Positions 1 through 17,333 are shown, counted from the stretch's first letter. The stretch is 64,000 nt of DNA from Citrus sinensis (GCF_022201045.2 NC_068560.1:36605001-36669000); one strand, 5' to 3'. Notes: generated by a model not told the origin, from the sequence alone. Translations and numbers: made by a program.

Positions 1-2679
1 GGATGAGCCGCCAGAGTAATTTGCATAGCCGCCCTTTAAATTGTCGGAATTTTCGTCTTTGGAATCATCAACTGCAAGCGATAAATCTTCTCTACTGTCT
101 GCTCAAACAAGTCCATTAAAAAATTAAACAATTTTACACCATAATGAATGGATAAACATAGAGAAATATATCTTTGATAGGAATGACTACCATGTTTGGT
201 TCGTCTTGATGGAGTAAAATCCACAGAATTCCGACCCACAGATCCATCTTTTGATATTTGAGGCGCACCACTACTTACTATGTCCCCTTTATCAATTCCC
301 TTTAAAACAGCCTATTCAAACAGTAAAAATAATCAAATCAACTGCAGAAAGTGTTGGCAAACTCACCAAAAGAATTAATAGGTATGATTACCGATTCATC
401 AGGATTAGGCGCATAAAATGCTAGAGGCTCTAATGGTTCTTCCTGTGTAAGAGAAGGCACCTGGGCAAGCCCTTCTATTAGTTTTTTATATGATCTCATA
501 TCTGTCATCCTATACACATCAAGCAATTTGGTTCTACTGTATCTTAAAGGAAGATATTCTCCATGGTTACTTTCAACCCTGTCTGAGAGAATTGCCAGAG
601 ACTGTGAATGTGTAGAAACACTGTTGATGGAGTTCCCACCAGAAATTAGCTTCCCACGACCAGCAGAAAAAACTGGAGGAGTGCCTTCTCCACGCCCACG
701 GCTGTAGGAAAATGCAGGAACCTGTTTGTTAGGCGTCAGATTTTGGTGATGAGAAGTATCACCTCTTCCTCGGCTTTGCAACAAGTTGGATCTCCAAGGC
801 CGATAATTTTCTCCCTCTCTCTCATCCTTTCCATGGCCAGAAACATGAGATAATCCTTTATCATGATGCATGTCACTGTCCTTACTAGAATCAGACCATT
901 TCTCGCGTAAACCATCTGTCTCTTTATCATCAGGCCCCCAGCGTGTGTTCCATTTGCTCTCACGCCTTTGATCATAATTGGTGTCCCTGTTACCTGAATC
1001 AGTCCAACGATCAGAGGGAGTACGGCGTGCTTCCCCAAAATGTCTTGAGGATGAGTTTTCTGTCCACCGATCCATCCTGCGGTTGTCCCCATGTTCTTTA
1101 TCCCCATCCCTCCAGCGATCTTTGCGCACCAAGGAATTGGTGTCTCTTTCTTCATCACGCCAGCGGTCACGTCGACCAGTTTCCATATCAAGCAATGAAG
1201 GCCGAAACACATCCTTTTTCTTATGTATCTCATTCATCTCTTCTCCAGTTCCAGATGATTTTTTGATCTCTGAGTGATCTCCATGAGCTGGATGCTGGCT
1301 GAAGTGACTTTCCTGCAAAAAAAATGAAATCAATTGCTTTGAAGCAGCATCATAAATCATATCATTTCCAGTAAATAAAGCAAAATTGAAAACCAAGCAA
1401 TCTGCTCAAACACAGATGATGACATAGATGTTGATAGTCAATTCGTTACAAAAGCACAAAAAGAAATTAAAAAAAAATCATAATTGTGTTCTCTAATAAG
1501 TATGCTGCTCCGATAAACTGGAAAAATATGTAATTAAAACAGTAATTTATAACACACCCCAGTTCCTATTCCAGGTTTACTCTCCCCTGGCTTTGGCAGA
1601 AGCCACTGCGGTGAAAGTGGAATAGGATTGTCAGATCCTTGAACATCTGCATGAATTAAACAGAAACATCAATTCAAAATATTTGACCAATAGCCAGATG
1701 CGAGATACAGAAACATTAATACTAGAAAAATAAAGAATGTGATGATGAACAACAAGCCACTAATAGACATAACAAATCATGCAACAATCAGTTAAACTGA
1801 AGTTTGTAAAAGCAAAGTATCAAACCAAGAAATTGCAAAAGGAAAACATCAGAAGTTAGGAAAACATCTAAATTTCTAGTCAGCAATGATTTAATAGAAA
1901 CAACACTCCACGACATTTATAATCTGAATTCGTATAGCTCCGGCATTAGTCTCGGAAATTTTGCAGAGTTTTGCTAGACTTGCATAATTCATTTGTTTCA
2001 ACTTTCAAGCATAACTAAAAATTTCACATGACCTCTGTGAAAGAAACTTTACCATTGACCAGTGACATAATAAACAATGTTAAATATTAACAAAACCATA
2101 ACTCAGAAAATTTAGGTCGTAATTTGCACGTATCCCTAGCCACTCCAATAACTTAACGACCAATTGATCACAAACGCAAAACCCATGCATTGACTGTATA
2201 AAACTCACAAGAGAGAAAAATGATAATAGCAGAAAAAAATACATCAAAGTAAGAACAGTCACATTACAATTTTCAAGACAGAAATTAAATTAATTTGAAA
2301 TGTTTATAAATTTGAATTGCAAGCTAATTAAAATGCTTCAGCTAAGGACCGCATCCGTAACCACGCTAATTAAAAATTAAAAATTTAACATAAATTTTTT
2401 AGTCAAAAAAGTGACAAAAACCCTAGCTAGTAAAATTATTAAAAACCACACTCTCGGTCACGCAAAATCCACTATAATCACCGTATTGGGGTCAAAACCA
2501 CTAAACAGCTCGAGCTAAGGTTTCAAAAGAGCATTGGACTCAGGTAAGCCGAAAAAGATGAGTGAGTGAAAAGATTTGGGCTTGTTAAAATTAAAAGGCG
2601 AGGAACCTTTGGGGATCTGAAGGGGCGGCGCGACAGGGAGCTGGCGGCGAGAGTCGGAGGCGGAGCTATTGGCGGCCAT
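1..2679 (-). CDS. EXA1: EXA1/GYF-domain protein, N-terminal part (runs off left edge)
   Basis: This is the 5' part of a plant GYF-domain protein of the EXA1/PSIG1 type, the plant counterpart of GIGYF translational regulators. Coding exons on the minus strand are 2607-2679 (ATG at 2679), 1558-1646, 392-1312, 191-311 and 1-98. They join in phase to give 434 residues before the window ends. Seen directly: a short Ala/Ser/Pro start, the segment PLSPQWLLPKPGE typical of the family, a long charged stretch with repeated DRWRD/DRWTD motifs, RGRG patches, and YSRTKLL at about residues 312-318, which fits the eIF4E-binding consensus YxxxxL-hydrophobic. The GYF domain itself would lie beyond position 1. 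Family knowledge: EXA1 binds eIF4E-type factors and represses translation, and it is a host factor for potexviruses and an immune regulator. The donor at 391 was preferred to one at 366 because only it keeps the frame into exon 4. Confidence 0.9.
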
Positions 2680-4312
2680 GGATGATCGGAGACGGTTGCT
2701 TGTGTAATTTTGGATTTCGCCTTTTTTCCTTTTTTTTGTTCGATTGCTTCTGCGAGGTAACGAGTGAGAGAGAAATGGGGGGAATTTAGGTTATTGAGAA
2801 GCCAATTCGATAAAAGGAAGGGCGCAAGTTAAAACGGTGTCGTTCGCGAGCTTACGATGGCAAGCAGATTTGATTTTGTTGTCACGCTGGCCCTTGTATT
2901 ACTGCTGGACGGGTTCCTATGACAATCCTGACGTTATGTCTTCACGCGCTATTGATGTCGTTACAATAAGCGCTTGAGTGGAATGATTGCTGAATGATGG
3001 CGTGTCCCTCACGGGATTCGGCGGTCGTGGGGAGAAAAAGGCCGGGGGTGGATAATCTTATTTCCATTCCGTTTAGTTTTTGGGGTGCGTAATGCGCCAC
3101 GAACCGCGCAGGTTAAGGTGACTAACAAAAACGACTTAGGAAGCCATCGTTTTAGCTAGATACTAGGAAGGGTCGCACTTTCTGAGGGCTGAATATTCGG
3201 ACTGCTCGTGGCCAGTTAGACTGATGACATGTCATGGTGAGTCAAGAATGTGGAATTTGAAACAAACGTAAATAAAATAGTGTTTTGCTAATTTAGCTGA
3301 AAAAAAAATCTAGCCTTCTTTGTAAATTCTCGTAGATCAATTGCAATTGAATCACAATTAATTTATTTCCTTCTACATGGATATTAATTTTATTATTGTA
3401 TTATGGTTTACCAATAATAAGATAATTCGTATTAACTTTTTAACATTTGTAAATTTTTTGAACCATTCAAATTCTAATTTCAAACAGTAAGAAACATTTT
3501 GAGTCATGTCAGGCAATGCATGTAGAGGAGAAAGCACAAAGAATATCACTTTTTGTAATAGATGTGAATAGGATGATTGTAGAGAACAAAGGAATAATTA
3601 ATGTGTCAGCATTTGAAAGACACAAAATCATCCACTTTGTAAATATATAAGGCGATGGATAAAGTTTGTTGAGCAATATTACCAAAATAATATATTTTAC
3701 TGCACATATAAGTTAGAAATACTCAAAAATAATGTTATTGGATATTACAATAACTTATATTGATTAAATAATTAATTCTATTATTAAACACATACATTGG
3801 ACATTAATTTCATGTGACACAATTCTATGATGTTGAGCTCAGGGATTATAAACAATATTGACGATTAAATCGTTACTTTACTAATGTATAATTGGCAAAG
3901 TATGACACATGCATTCACAACACGGACTGTTGTTGGTTGCATATAAAATAAAATAAAATAAAAAACGACGGCAATACATTAGTGTTTGAATCTTCATATT
4001 TATAATTAAGTAATTGGTTCCAAGTAATGATCTCCCAATAAAATGTTATAAGATTTATATTTTGAGTGGCGGAGTTGGATGGCAATGTGGTTGGAATATC
4101 ATTTTTTTTTAATTAAAAAATCAATTTGTTACTTACCAAATATGGAATTTAAAATTTAAAAGTATGAAACAAGTCAATGGCATTGCTCTTCTCCTATCAT
4201 ATGTTGCCTAGGGGTGCTTTAAATTTATATTAAAAATTCAATCAATTGTTCTTTTGTAATGTTTTCAACCATAATGTCTACACTGTGTTTTTCAAATATA
4301 AACAAGATTACA
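2680..4312. other. Upstream region of EXA1 and AT-rich intergenic DNA
   Basis: The first few hundred bases left of the EXA1 start contain its leader and promoter, including a pyrimidine-rich run near 2720-2740. The rest (about 3250-4312) is AT-rich DNA without a credible open frame. I see no tRNA, terminal inverted repeat pair or other gene here. Confidence 0.5.
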
Positions 4313-4501
4313 AGAGTAATTATACAGTAATAAATTATTGTACAAATTTATTTTATACAAACTGACGTGACATTAATTCATTGGTTGAATAAAAATATAA
4401 AATAATAAAAATAAATCATGTGGGCCAAGTGATATTTAATTCAACCAATCTTATCATGCCACATTAATTTGTACAAGAGTTTGTGGCTATATCATTACTC
4501 T
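4313..4501. mobile_element. Small inverted-repeat MITE
   Basis: The left end begins AGAGTAATTATACAG and the right end, read on the minus strand, begins AGAGTAATGATATAG. Similarity continues inward through TTGTACAAATT and ATTGGTTGAAT on both arms. The 189-bp length, AT-richness and lack of coding capacity fit a MITE. Target duplications are not clear, so the superfamily is undetermined. Its right end directly abuts the 11-bp repeat that flanks the next element. Confidence 0.6.
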
Positions 4502-4512
4502 ATAAATAATGG

Positions 4513-5828
4513 AAAATGATGTTTGCCCCGGGTCAAATCCCGGGTCAAACCCCGAAACAATTGAAACGGCGTCGTTTTGGCACTTATTTTTCTCATTTTA
4601 ATTTGCTGAGAAACGATGTCATTTTGGCTTGTATAAAGTGCAAAAACAGAACTTTTCCTCTTCGTTTTCTTCACCCAACTAGAGATGGCAAAACCCCGGG
4701 CCGGGTCCGGGTATTTCCATGACCGGACTCTGCCCGGATGTAACCGGTCCGGGTCCGAGTCCGGGCCGGGTTTTAATCCGGGTACCCGAATTTTATATTT
4801 TTTAATATTTTGTGTGTATATATTTTTTATTTTTTGGTAATTTTATAAGTTTTAAATTTATTTCAATAAAATTTGACATGAAAATATAAACTTTAAGTGT
4901 TTAAAATTATATATATATATAATAAATGAGTTAAATAAATATAAAATATTTAAAATAATATATATTTTATAATTTTTTTAATAAAATCCGGGTTCCGGGT
5001 TTATCAAGTGATGCCCAAGACCGACCCGGCTTCATACCCAGACCGGGTATTACCCGGCCCGCAACACCCGGGTACGGTCCGAGTCCGGACCGGGCGGGTA
5101 TTTTTGCCATCTCTATACCCAACTGCTTCTTCCTTTCCTCTTCGTTGCTGCAGAACCCTTAGTAACACAAACATCATTTTCCTTTGCCAACGTAAAGAGT
5201 GAAAAAAACAGAACCAGCTGCTTCTTCCTTCCTCTTCGTTCTCTTAATCCAACTGCTTCTTCCTCTTTGTTCTCTTAACGGAAACATCATTTTCCTTGGA
5301 GGGTGTTCATGATGGGTACTTTCCGGTGCCGGAGTTCAAGTATAGATTAGTTTCACGTAGGTTAAGGAAGCCGTTGTTGGAAAATATAAAGGAAGAGCCA
5401 GTTTGTTCTGGGTGATGTTGAATTAATCGTTGGTCATTTAAGTGTTTTTGAGAGATAATTAATTGTATTTTCTCTAAGATTTGTTTACAAGGCGAGAGAG
5501 AATATTAATTAACTATCGTTATGTAATCAGTGATGTGATGATAAATCTATGTAGATAAAGAGAAATTAAAGGAACGGACAGAGATTGTGCTTAGATTTGA
5601 AATCTGTCATTCCAAAAGTTTCCCTTTTTTCTTTTTTCCATGGGTTCTTGCTGTTTGGTGAAACGAGAACGAAGACAAAGAAACAACTTGGTTCTATTGC
5701 TGCTTTTATGATTTATCCAAGCAAAACGTCGTCGTTTCATAGCGAATAAAAACAAAAAAAAATTAATAGACGAAACGATGTCGTTTTAGCCAGTTTCGGG
5801 GTTTGACCCGGGGCAAACATCAGTGCTG
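4513..5828. mobile_element. Mutator-like non-autonomous element, interrupted by a hAT MITE
   Basis: The ends are inverted repeats sharing GATGTTTGCCCCGGGTCAAA, followed on both arms by CCCCGAAAC and a related AAACGRCRTCGTTT block. The 11-bp direct repeat ATAAATAATGG flanks it at 4502-4512 and 5829-5839, matching the 9-11 bp target duplication expected of Mutator-like elements. The outermost few bases of the two ends do not match. No transposase is visible. Inside lies a separate hAT MITE (4680-5115), so the element is older than that insertion. A 38-codon open stretch at 5299-5415 may be a captured gene fragment. Confidence 0.7.
4680..5115. mobile_element. hAT-type MITE, copy 1, nested in the Mutator-like element
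   Basis: The terminal inverted repeat is TAGAGATGGCAAAA at the left, mirrored by TTTTTGCCATCTCTA at the right. Flanking 8-mers are CACCCAAC and TACCCAAC, an 8-bp hAT-style target duplication with one mismatch. Both ends carry GC-rich tracts built from CCGGGT-like repeats, and the centre is almost pure A/T. A full second copy in the same orientation lies at 33834-34275 in this window. Confidence 0.85.
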
Positions 5829-5839
5829 ATAAATAATGG

Positions 5840-6474
5840 CTAATTTGAACAAAAATCTCATATACCAGTGGCGGTGAAATCTGGATTTTAGCTTGGGCCA
5901 TAAAGTAAAAACCATAAACATGAGTAGTCAATAACATAAAATCCTTAAAATCGAGGAGCCAACGGAAGGGCAACGGTGGATAAACGTAAACTCCAGCAGG
6001 TTAAAGCAGGAACATAAAGACCTAAGGGGGTGCCCGGCGCCAGTCCAAAGTTTACATAGAAAAGGTGAAATTTCAATTTAAATCTTTTTTTTTATAATTC
6101 TCTCTCCCCCCTCAATTTTGTTTTAGCATTGAGGGACAATGGAGAATTATTAAATCTTGCAGGTTATAACAGAAGTACGTAAAAACGAGGGGGCCCAACG
6201 TAAAGTTAGAAATGGGAAATTTTAAATTCAAATGATATTTTCTAGACTTTTTTCGGATCAAGGGACGGGGCCGAGTCTCTTCTGCTAATTCTAATCGGTA
6301 ATCACTTTTCTATCCCCTTTGGATTTGAATACTTGACTTATTGTGACCTTCTAGTCCAGTTCTGTATATCCCTTCCAACAATACCACCATTATCTTTAAT
6401 GCAGAGGCCAGGGTACGGTTGAGAAATTTACTACAAGAGGGAGCGTGTGCACTCTAAAAAGTGGGGAAAATGAT
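5840..6474. other. Intergenic DNA upstream of dUTPase
   Basis: No gene recognised. The sequence is mixed in composition with no convincing open frame, repeat pair or RNA. Its right end leads into the dUTPase promoter. Confidence 0.5.
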
Positions 6475-6493
6475 GGCGGGAATATTTCGCGCC
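6475..6493 (+). promoter_or_regulatory. Two adjacent E2F-like sites in the dUTPase promoter
   Basis: GGCGGGAA (6475-6482) and TTTCGCGCC (6485-6493) both fit the E2F consensus TTTSSCGC/TTSSCGCC in one orientation or the other. They sit two bases apart, about 36-46 bp upstream of a TATA box and about 110-130 bp before the dUTPase ATG. S-phase nucleotide metabolism genes are classic E2F targets, so this arrangement fits the gene it precedes. Confidence 0.65.
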
Positions 6494-6528
6494 ACAAATT
6501 GGGGAAGATTAGAAATCGCGGGATTTCC

Positions 6529-6538
6529 TATATATAAA
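6529..6538 (+). promoter_or_regulatory. TATA box of the dUTPase gene
   Basis: TATATATAAA lies 67 bp upstream of the chosen ATG at 6605 and just downstream of the two E2F-like sites. Its position argues that the open frame extending upstream to 6461 is not translated. Confidence 0.65.
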
Positions 6539-6604
6539 CGATCCTTGGAGATTGCTTCTTCGCAAAACCCAATTCGATACCAATCACTAAAGCTTGTTTT
6601 CAAA

Positions 6605-7305
6605 ATGGCCCCAGCAGGGCAGCAAAATGGCAGCCCAGAAGTCAAAGAGCCTTCTCCAAAGATCCCAAAACTACACCAGAACGGCGTCGAAAATGACAAC
6701 ATAGGCTCTCTCTTGAGAGTTAAAAAGCTCTCCGAAAAGGCTGTTTTGCCCAAAAGAGGCTCCCCTCTTGCTGCTGGCTACGATCTCTCCAGGTAAATTC
6801 GGGAACTCTCCTATGTTGCTTAAAAAATTTTATGGTTTCTTTTTTTCTTTTTTACTATTATTTGTTATCATTGTATTTTGTGTAGTGCCGCGGAGACTAG
6901 GGTGCCAGCAAGGGGAAAAGCTCTTGTTCCAACAGATCTGAGCATCGCAATACCCGAAGGAACATATGCACGTATTGGTAATTGTTTTTTCTTTAATGGG
7001 TTATCGTTTTTGTTGCAAAAATAATTATAATAATGTAATTGGGATTGGTTTGTATTGTAGCGCCAAGATCGGGACTGGCGTGGAAGCACTCAATGGACGT
7101 GGGAGCCGGGGTGATTGATGCGGATTACAGGGGCCCTGTTGGGGTGATTTTGTTTAATCATTCTGATGTTGATTTTGAGGTGAAAGTGGGTGATAGAATT
7201 GCTCAATTAATAATTGAGAAAATCGTGACTCCTGATGTGTTGGAGGTTGAGAGCTTGGACTCTACTGTCAGAGGAGAAGGTGGTTTTGGCTCTACTGGGG
7301 TTTGA
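6605..7305 (+). CDS. DUT: Deoxyuridine 5'-triphosphate nucleotidohydrolase (dUTPase)
   Basis: It hydrolyses dUTP to dUMP and pyrophosphate, keeping uracil out of DNA and supplying dUMP for dTTP synthesis. Exons 6605-6792, 6886-6977 and 7061-7305 join in phase to a 174-residue protein, the size of the plant cytosolic/nuclear form. All five motifs of the trimeric dUTPase family are visible: GYDLS (motif 1), PRSGLA (2), GVIDADYRG (3), GDRIAQLI (4) and the Gly-rich C-terminal [10 protein letters not shown] (5). The N-terminal 35 residues are charged and Pro/Lys-rich, without a clear organelle signal. The start at 6605 was chosen because a TATA box lies at 6529-6538. An in-frame run of codons from 6461 would add 48 residues but would put that TATA box inside the coding sequence. 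E2F-like sites upstream suggest S-phase expression. Confidence 0.95.
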
Positions 7306-7947
7306 ATTTCTTTGTTGAAGACTATGCGTTGTTGCAAGTGTTTTGTTTTTATGGTAATGTTAGTTCGGGTCTCTGGGTAGTTTTGTCGGGCAGCTGGTGT
7401 ACAGGCCATTGGCTTGTTTTGCTGTCTTGATTTGTAAACACTTGGTAAGTAGTATTGGCATGGAAGAAATGGCATGTATCCTCTTGTTGTTTCTATCTAT
7501 AGAACAACATTTGGGTTTGTTTTGGCTGTAAATTTGCTGATGCTAAGCTTAGTAGTAGAAATTCTACAACTTGCACTAGTTACTGAATTGTAACCTAATT
7601 ATGAGTACTGTTCATGTACAAGCACAAGCAAGTTGCCCTGATTCGTTGTAATGGCAAGCATGTCATTGAAACGCAATGAATTTGACACCATTCTTTCATT
7701 CTTGTTGAATAATTTATGATTATAGAATTGCAAAACTGAAAAACCAAGATATCCTTTAATTTATGGTTGAAGGAGGCTCAAACAACCATTGATGCGAATA
7801 TTTGCAAATGAAAATAGGTGTTTGTGTCGCTCAAAATTTGCATTATCACGCACGGCAATGATTAATTGATGAATTATTGATTCAATAGCATTGGTGGGAT
7901 GTGTAGAGGAAAAGGAAAAAAAAGAAAAAGGAATTACAGTCAAGAAA
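7306..7947. other. 3' flanks of two converging genes
   Basis: This stretch holds the dUTPase 3' untranslated region and the downstream side of the minus-strand RING-H2 locus. I see no other gene. Confidence 0.5.
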
Positions 7948-8439
7948 TTATATTATGGACATGCCTAGGAATGTAGGGAGTAATGATTTGCTGTAGAACG
8001 TCCAATTCCGAATTTCGATACTACCATACAACATCCAAACGGGTTCCATTTTGAATGGAGAACGGCAAGTTGGACAAGTGAGTCTTCTAACCAACCAAAG
8101 ATCAATACATCGTGCATGAAATACATGCTTGCATATTGAGAAGTTCCTGGAGCGCTCTCCTTTGTGAACTCCATCCAAGCACACGGCACAAATTGCAGCC
8201 AAGTTTCTTTGACAATCGAACCAAGGGAATCCCCGTATCTTCTCAAGAGAAAAACCTGAAATCCCATCTGTGCTTGAAGCTGTGTTGTTGTAAAGCCTGT
8301 AATCTTCATTGAAGTCAATGACTAGGTACAAAATTACTACATAAATCTAAAGAAGGGCTATGATGCCAACGGAAGGGAAGGGAGGACCTGGTGATGATGC
8401 GGAAGAAGAAAGCATTTGAAAAAGATCAGAAATCGCCAT
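7948..8439 (-). pseudogene. ATL-type RING-H2 E3 ligase gene with an in-frame stop
   Basis: Reading from ATG at 8439, one frame covers 163 codons before TAA at 7948, but codon 31 is TAG (8347-8349). Around it the frame encodes a hydrophobic stretch (VGIIALL, stop, IYVVILYLVIDF) that would be the membrane segment. Next come a GLD-like motif (GFSLEKIRGFP) and a RING-H2 domain with spacing C-x2-C-x15-C-x-H-x2-H-x2-C-x10-C-x2-C, ending CPTCR. This is the layout of ATL E3 ubiquitin ligases. No ATG occurs in this frame between the stop and the RING, so no RING product is expected without read-through or splicing, and an intron around the stop would be too short for a plant. The domains are otherwise intact, so the stop is recent or allelic, or a sequence error. 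Confidence 0.75.
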
Positions 8440-8476
8440 GTTCGTGGCTTATGGTTCTTCCTCCTACCGGCTAAGT

Positions 8477-8761
8477 CTATTTTTCCCCTTTTTCAATAAA
8501 GCTTAAGTCTATATTTGACTGCTTTAACTTGAGCCCAAAAATATCACGTGTCATTCCCTTAAAAATTAACCAAAGGGCACTAGGATGACCGCATACAACA
8601 AGGTCAACCATGAATTCTCGAATTGTCTCGAGTAGCAGTAGCACCCACGGATCAACTTTGAATTTCTCCTGATACAAATTTACCAATGGAATATTCGAAT
8701 TGTCATCAATAGCATCCACGGCACGGTTCAACTTCGTATTCTCCTGATACAAATTTACCAA
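8477..8761 (-). other. Unrecognised open frame with an internal repeat
   Basis: An open stretch of up to 94 codons runs on the minus strand. It encodes the block VNLYQE twice, because a repeat of about 31 bp (TCTCCTGATACAAATTTACC core) occurs near 8666 and near 8731. The middle is hydrophobic (VLLLLETIREF). I do not recognise the product and cannot show that it is translated. It may be a fragment of a former exon. Confidence 0.2.
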
Positions 8762-9204
8762 CGTAATATTAAACGAAATTTAACATGAATACTGATTTTC
8801 TCTCGACCTCAAGTGAGGTTTGGTCAACTTTCTGACATCATGTTGGCCTCAAAAGCGATACAATGAAAGGACATGACACGTTTTCCATAACTGAATGTGC
8901 ATGAGGAAAAACATTCGAATCCATTTTTCTGAATTAATTACCCACAAAGGTAAGAACATTTGAACCCAATCGTTAAGATAACTAGGTATCCCAAAGACGG
9001 GTTTAACGAAATGTCTGGGGACAAGCATTATTAAAGTTTGATTACTTTACATACTATAATTCACCGGCATAACCAGTCTTCAGTAAAATTTTATGCAGTC
9101 TCCGCGATAATTTCACTCCGCGATAATTTCAGTTAAGTGGATACATGAAGCCAGAAACAAGAGTTCGTACGCCAAATTGCCAGACAATTTTTAGCAGAAA
9201 CCAT

Positions 9205-15701
<6,497 letters not shown>

Positions 15702-15710
15702 TTGCAAAAT

Positions 15711-16200
15711 CCTGGATCAAACAATATGTGATAGAAAATAGAAAGTCAATTGATATCATTCTAGTAGTTTGTGACACTTTGAAGCAAAGCTACAAAGTTC
15801 AAAACTCATTTTAAGTTGACTTTCCCTCCACTTTCTAAGCTACCTAAGAGTTGAATGTTATATTTCTACAATCAAGTGAAAAACAGAAACAAAATTTAAC
15901 GAGCTTCACGATGATCAACCAAATCAATTTTAAAAAGAGAAGAGAAGGAGATTGATTCGGATTGTAAATAAATAAATGAAAAAAGAAACTTAAAAACAAT
16001 AATACCTGAAGGAGAAACCAAGGAAAGAGAGAGATTTGTAGAAGAATTGGATGAGGTGGATTGCGGGCAATTGGCAATATAGAGAGCGTAAGAACCAAAA
16101 GCAAAAAGCATGAAGCTTCGCAAAGGAGAGGACGAAAGTTGTCAAGTGGCAAGGGGTGTATGGCCACGTGTAATTTGAAGCCTGCTGAAACGGGCATATG
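15711..16200 (-). promoter_or_regulatory. PGI 5' leader with intron, and proximal promoter
   Basis: A good acceptor (GATCCAG) lies just upstream of the ATG, ending at 15712. A matching donor (TTCAG/GTATT) has its last exon base at 16006. This predicts a leader intron of about 290 bp, common in highly expressed plant genes. Position 16007 onward on the minus strand holds the first leader exon and promoter. No clear TATA box was identified. Confidence 0.5.
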
Positions 16201-17018
16201 GCATATGACCGATGAGTCGGATCAGGTGCCAAGTATTAGTAAGTTTCGTTTGTACTGTGTTTACTCTTCAGCAATTAGAATGGAATAAAATTAAAATGGA
16301 CTGAAATAAAATGAAAATGGAGTGAAATGAAAATAAGAAATGAGAATTAAAATAAATTATTTACTTAAATTATAAAAATTAAAATGAGAAAAAATTGAGG
16401 TGGAAGTTTATGGGTGATCAAGTTGCTGTCTGATTTTATGATTTTAAAAGATAATTAAAAAGAAAAAAATAAATAAAAATAAAGAAATAACGAGATGATG
16501 GGTTAACGTAATTTTTACTTTAAGATGAGACAAAACAGAGAAATAGAAGGATAAATTGAGAATTAAATGGGGATATGGAGAGAAATTAGATTAATTAAAA
16601 AATTATATTTTAAAAAATAGGGTAAGACGAAATAAAAACGGATATTACAAATGTTTTACATGTTTAGTTGATTTAAAGCAAATACATTTTTCCAATAAAT
16701 CGGTGCACATGCAACTTCGAAAAACCGTGTAACCTTGGGCTATTTGTCAACCAGCTGTTTTGGGTTTGATGGAATATCTGTGGCTTTCTCGGTGAGCGTT
16801 CAAATCCGTGGGCTGTGTAGATGCAGTGGGCCAGGGGAATCAACGGGAGGATTCCTTCGTATTTTTCACGCTGGGGTTGGATTACAAAATAAAAATTAAT
16901 CAAAAGTACAACTGTCCGTTGCTAGGATGATGACTTCAGATTAGCCCTCGTTATATAAAACTAAAAGCGGACGACAACGGGTTACGTGGTCAATAGTCCT
17001 CATACGTGTAAAAGTATT
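16201..17018. other. AT-rich intergenic DNA
   Basis: The stretch near 16275-16640 is purine-rich and low in complexity, with repeated AATGGA/GAAATGAAAAT words. I see no gene. The last part is the downstream flank of the tRNA gene, where a T-run on the minus strand (AAAAG on plus near 17010) could serve as the Pol III terminator. Confidence 0.5.
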
Positions 17019-17090
17019 TTCCGTTGCCGGGAATTGAACCCGGGTCTCCTGGGTGAAAGCCAGATATCCTAACCACTGGACGACAACGGA
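17019..17090 (-). tRNA. trnE-UUC: tRNA-Glu (anticodon TTC)
   Basis: The minus strand reads TCCGTTG at the 5' end and CAACGGA plus discriminator A at the 3' end, a perfect 7-bp acceptor stem. The D arm contains the A-box-like GTCCAGTGGTTAGG, the anticodon loop is CTTTCAC (TTC at 17055-17057), and the T arm is CGGG-TTCAATT-CCCG with a good B box. There is no intron and no encoded CCA, as expected for a nuclear gene. All stems pair, so it should be functional. Confidence 0.95.
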
Positions 17091-17165
17091 ATTCTGGTTA
17101 TCCTCGTTATAATAAAATAATTACCTCTTTCAAGATTTGCAGGTTCTAGAACTTTTAAAAGATAA

Positions 17166-17333
17166 TCCTAAGTATCCCATTGTTCGAGTTCCAAATTATA
17201 CGACATTTATTTATTAGATTTTAGGTTGGCATAAGTTATAAAATTTATCATCGAATAAATGAATAATTCATAAATTTTAAGATTTAAACATTGAAATCCT
17301 TAATACCCTGAATATTATTTATGTATAAGGTGT
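17166..17333. repeat. Degenerate inverted-repeat MITE relic, family A copy 1
   Basis: The left arm (TAAGTATCCCATTGTTCGAG, then ATTTATTTATTAGAT) roughly mirrors the right arm read in reverse (TAAGGATTTCAATGTTTAAA, then TTCATTTATTCGAT). It resembles the elements at 18148-18300 and 26910-27062 in layout and wording. Ends and target duplications cannot be set precisely. Confidence 0.4.

Noticed and set aside
943-1277. Plus-strand open frames of about 100 codons opposite EXA1 exon 3
   Set aside because: They are mirror frames of a repetitive charged coding exon (DRWRD repeats) with no protein-like features of their own.
6461-6604. In-frame upstream extension of dUTPase that could add 48 residues
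   Set aside because: A TATA box (6529-6538) and E2F-like sites lie within it, and the family's cytosolic form starts near 6605. It reads like promoter and leader.
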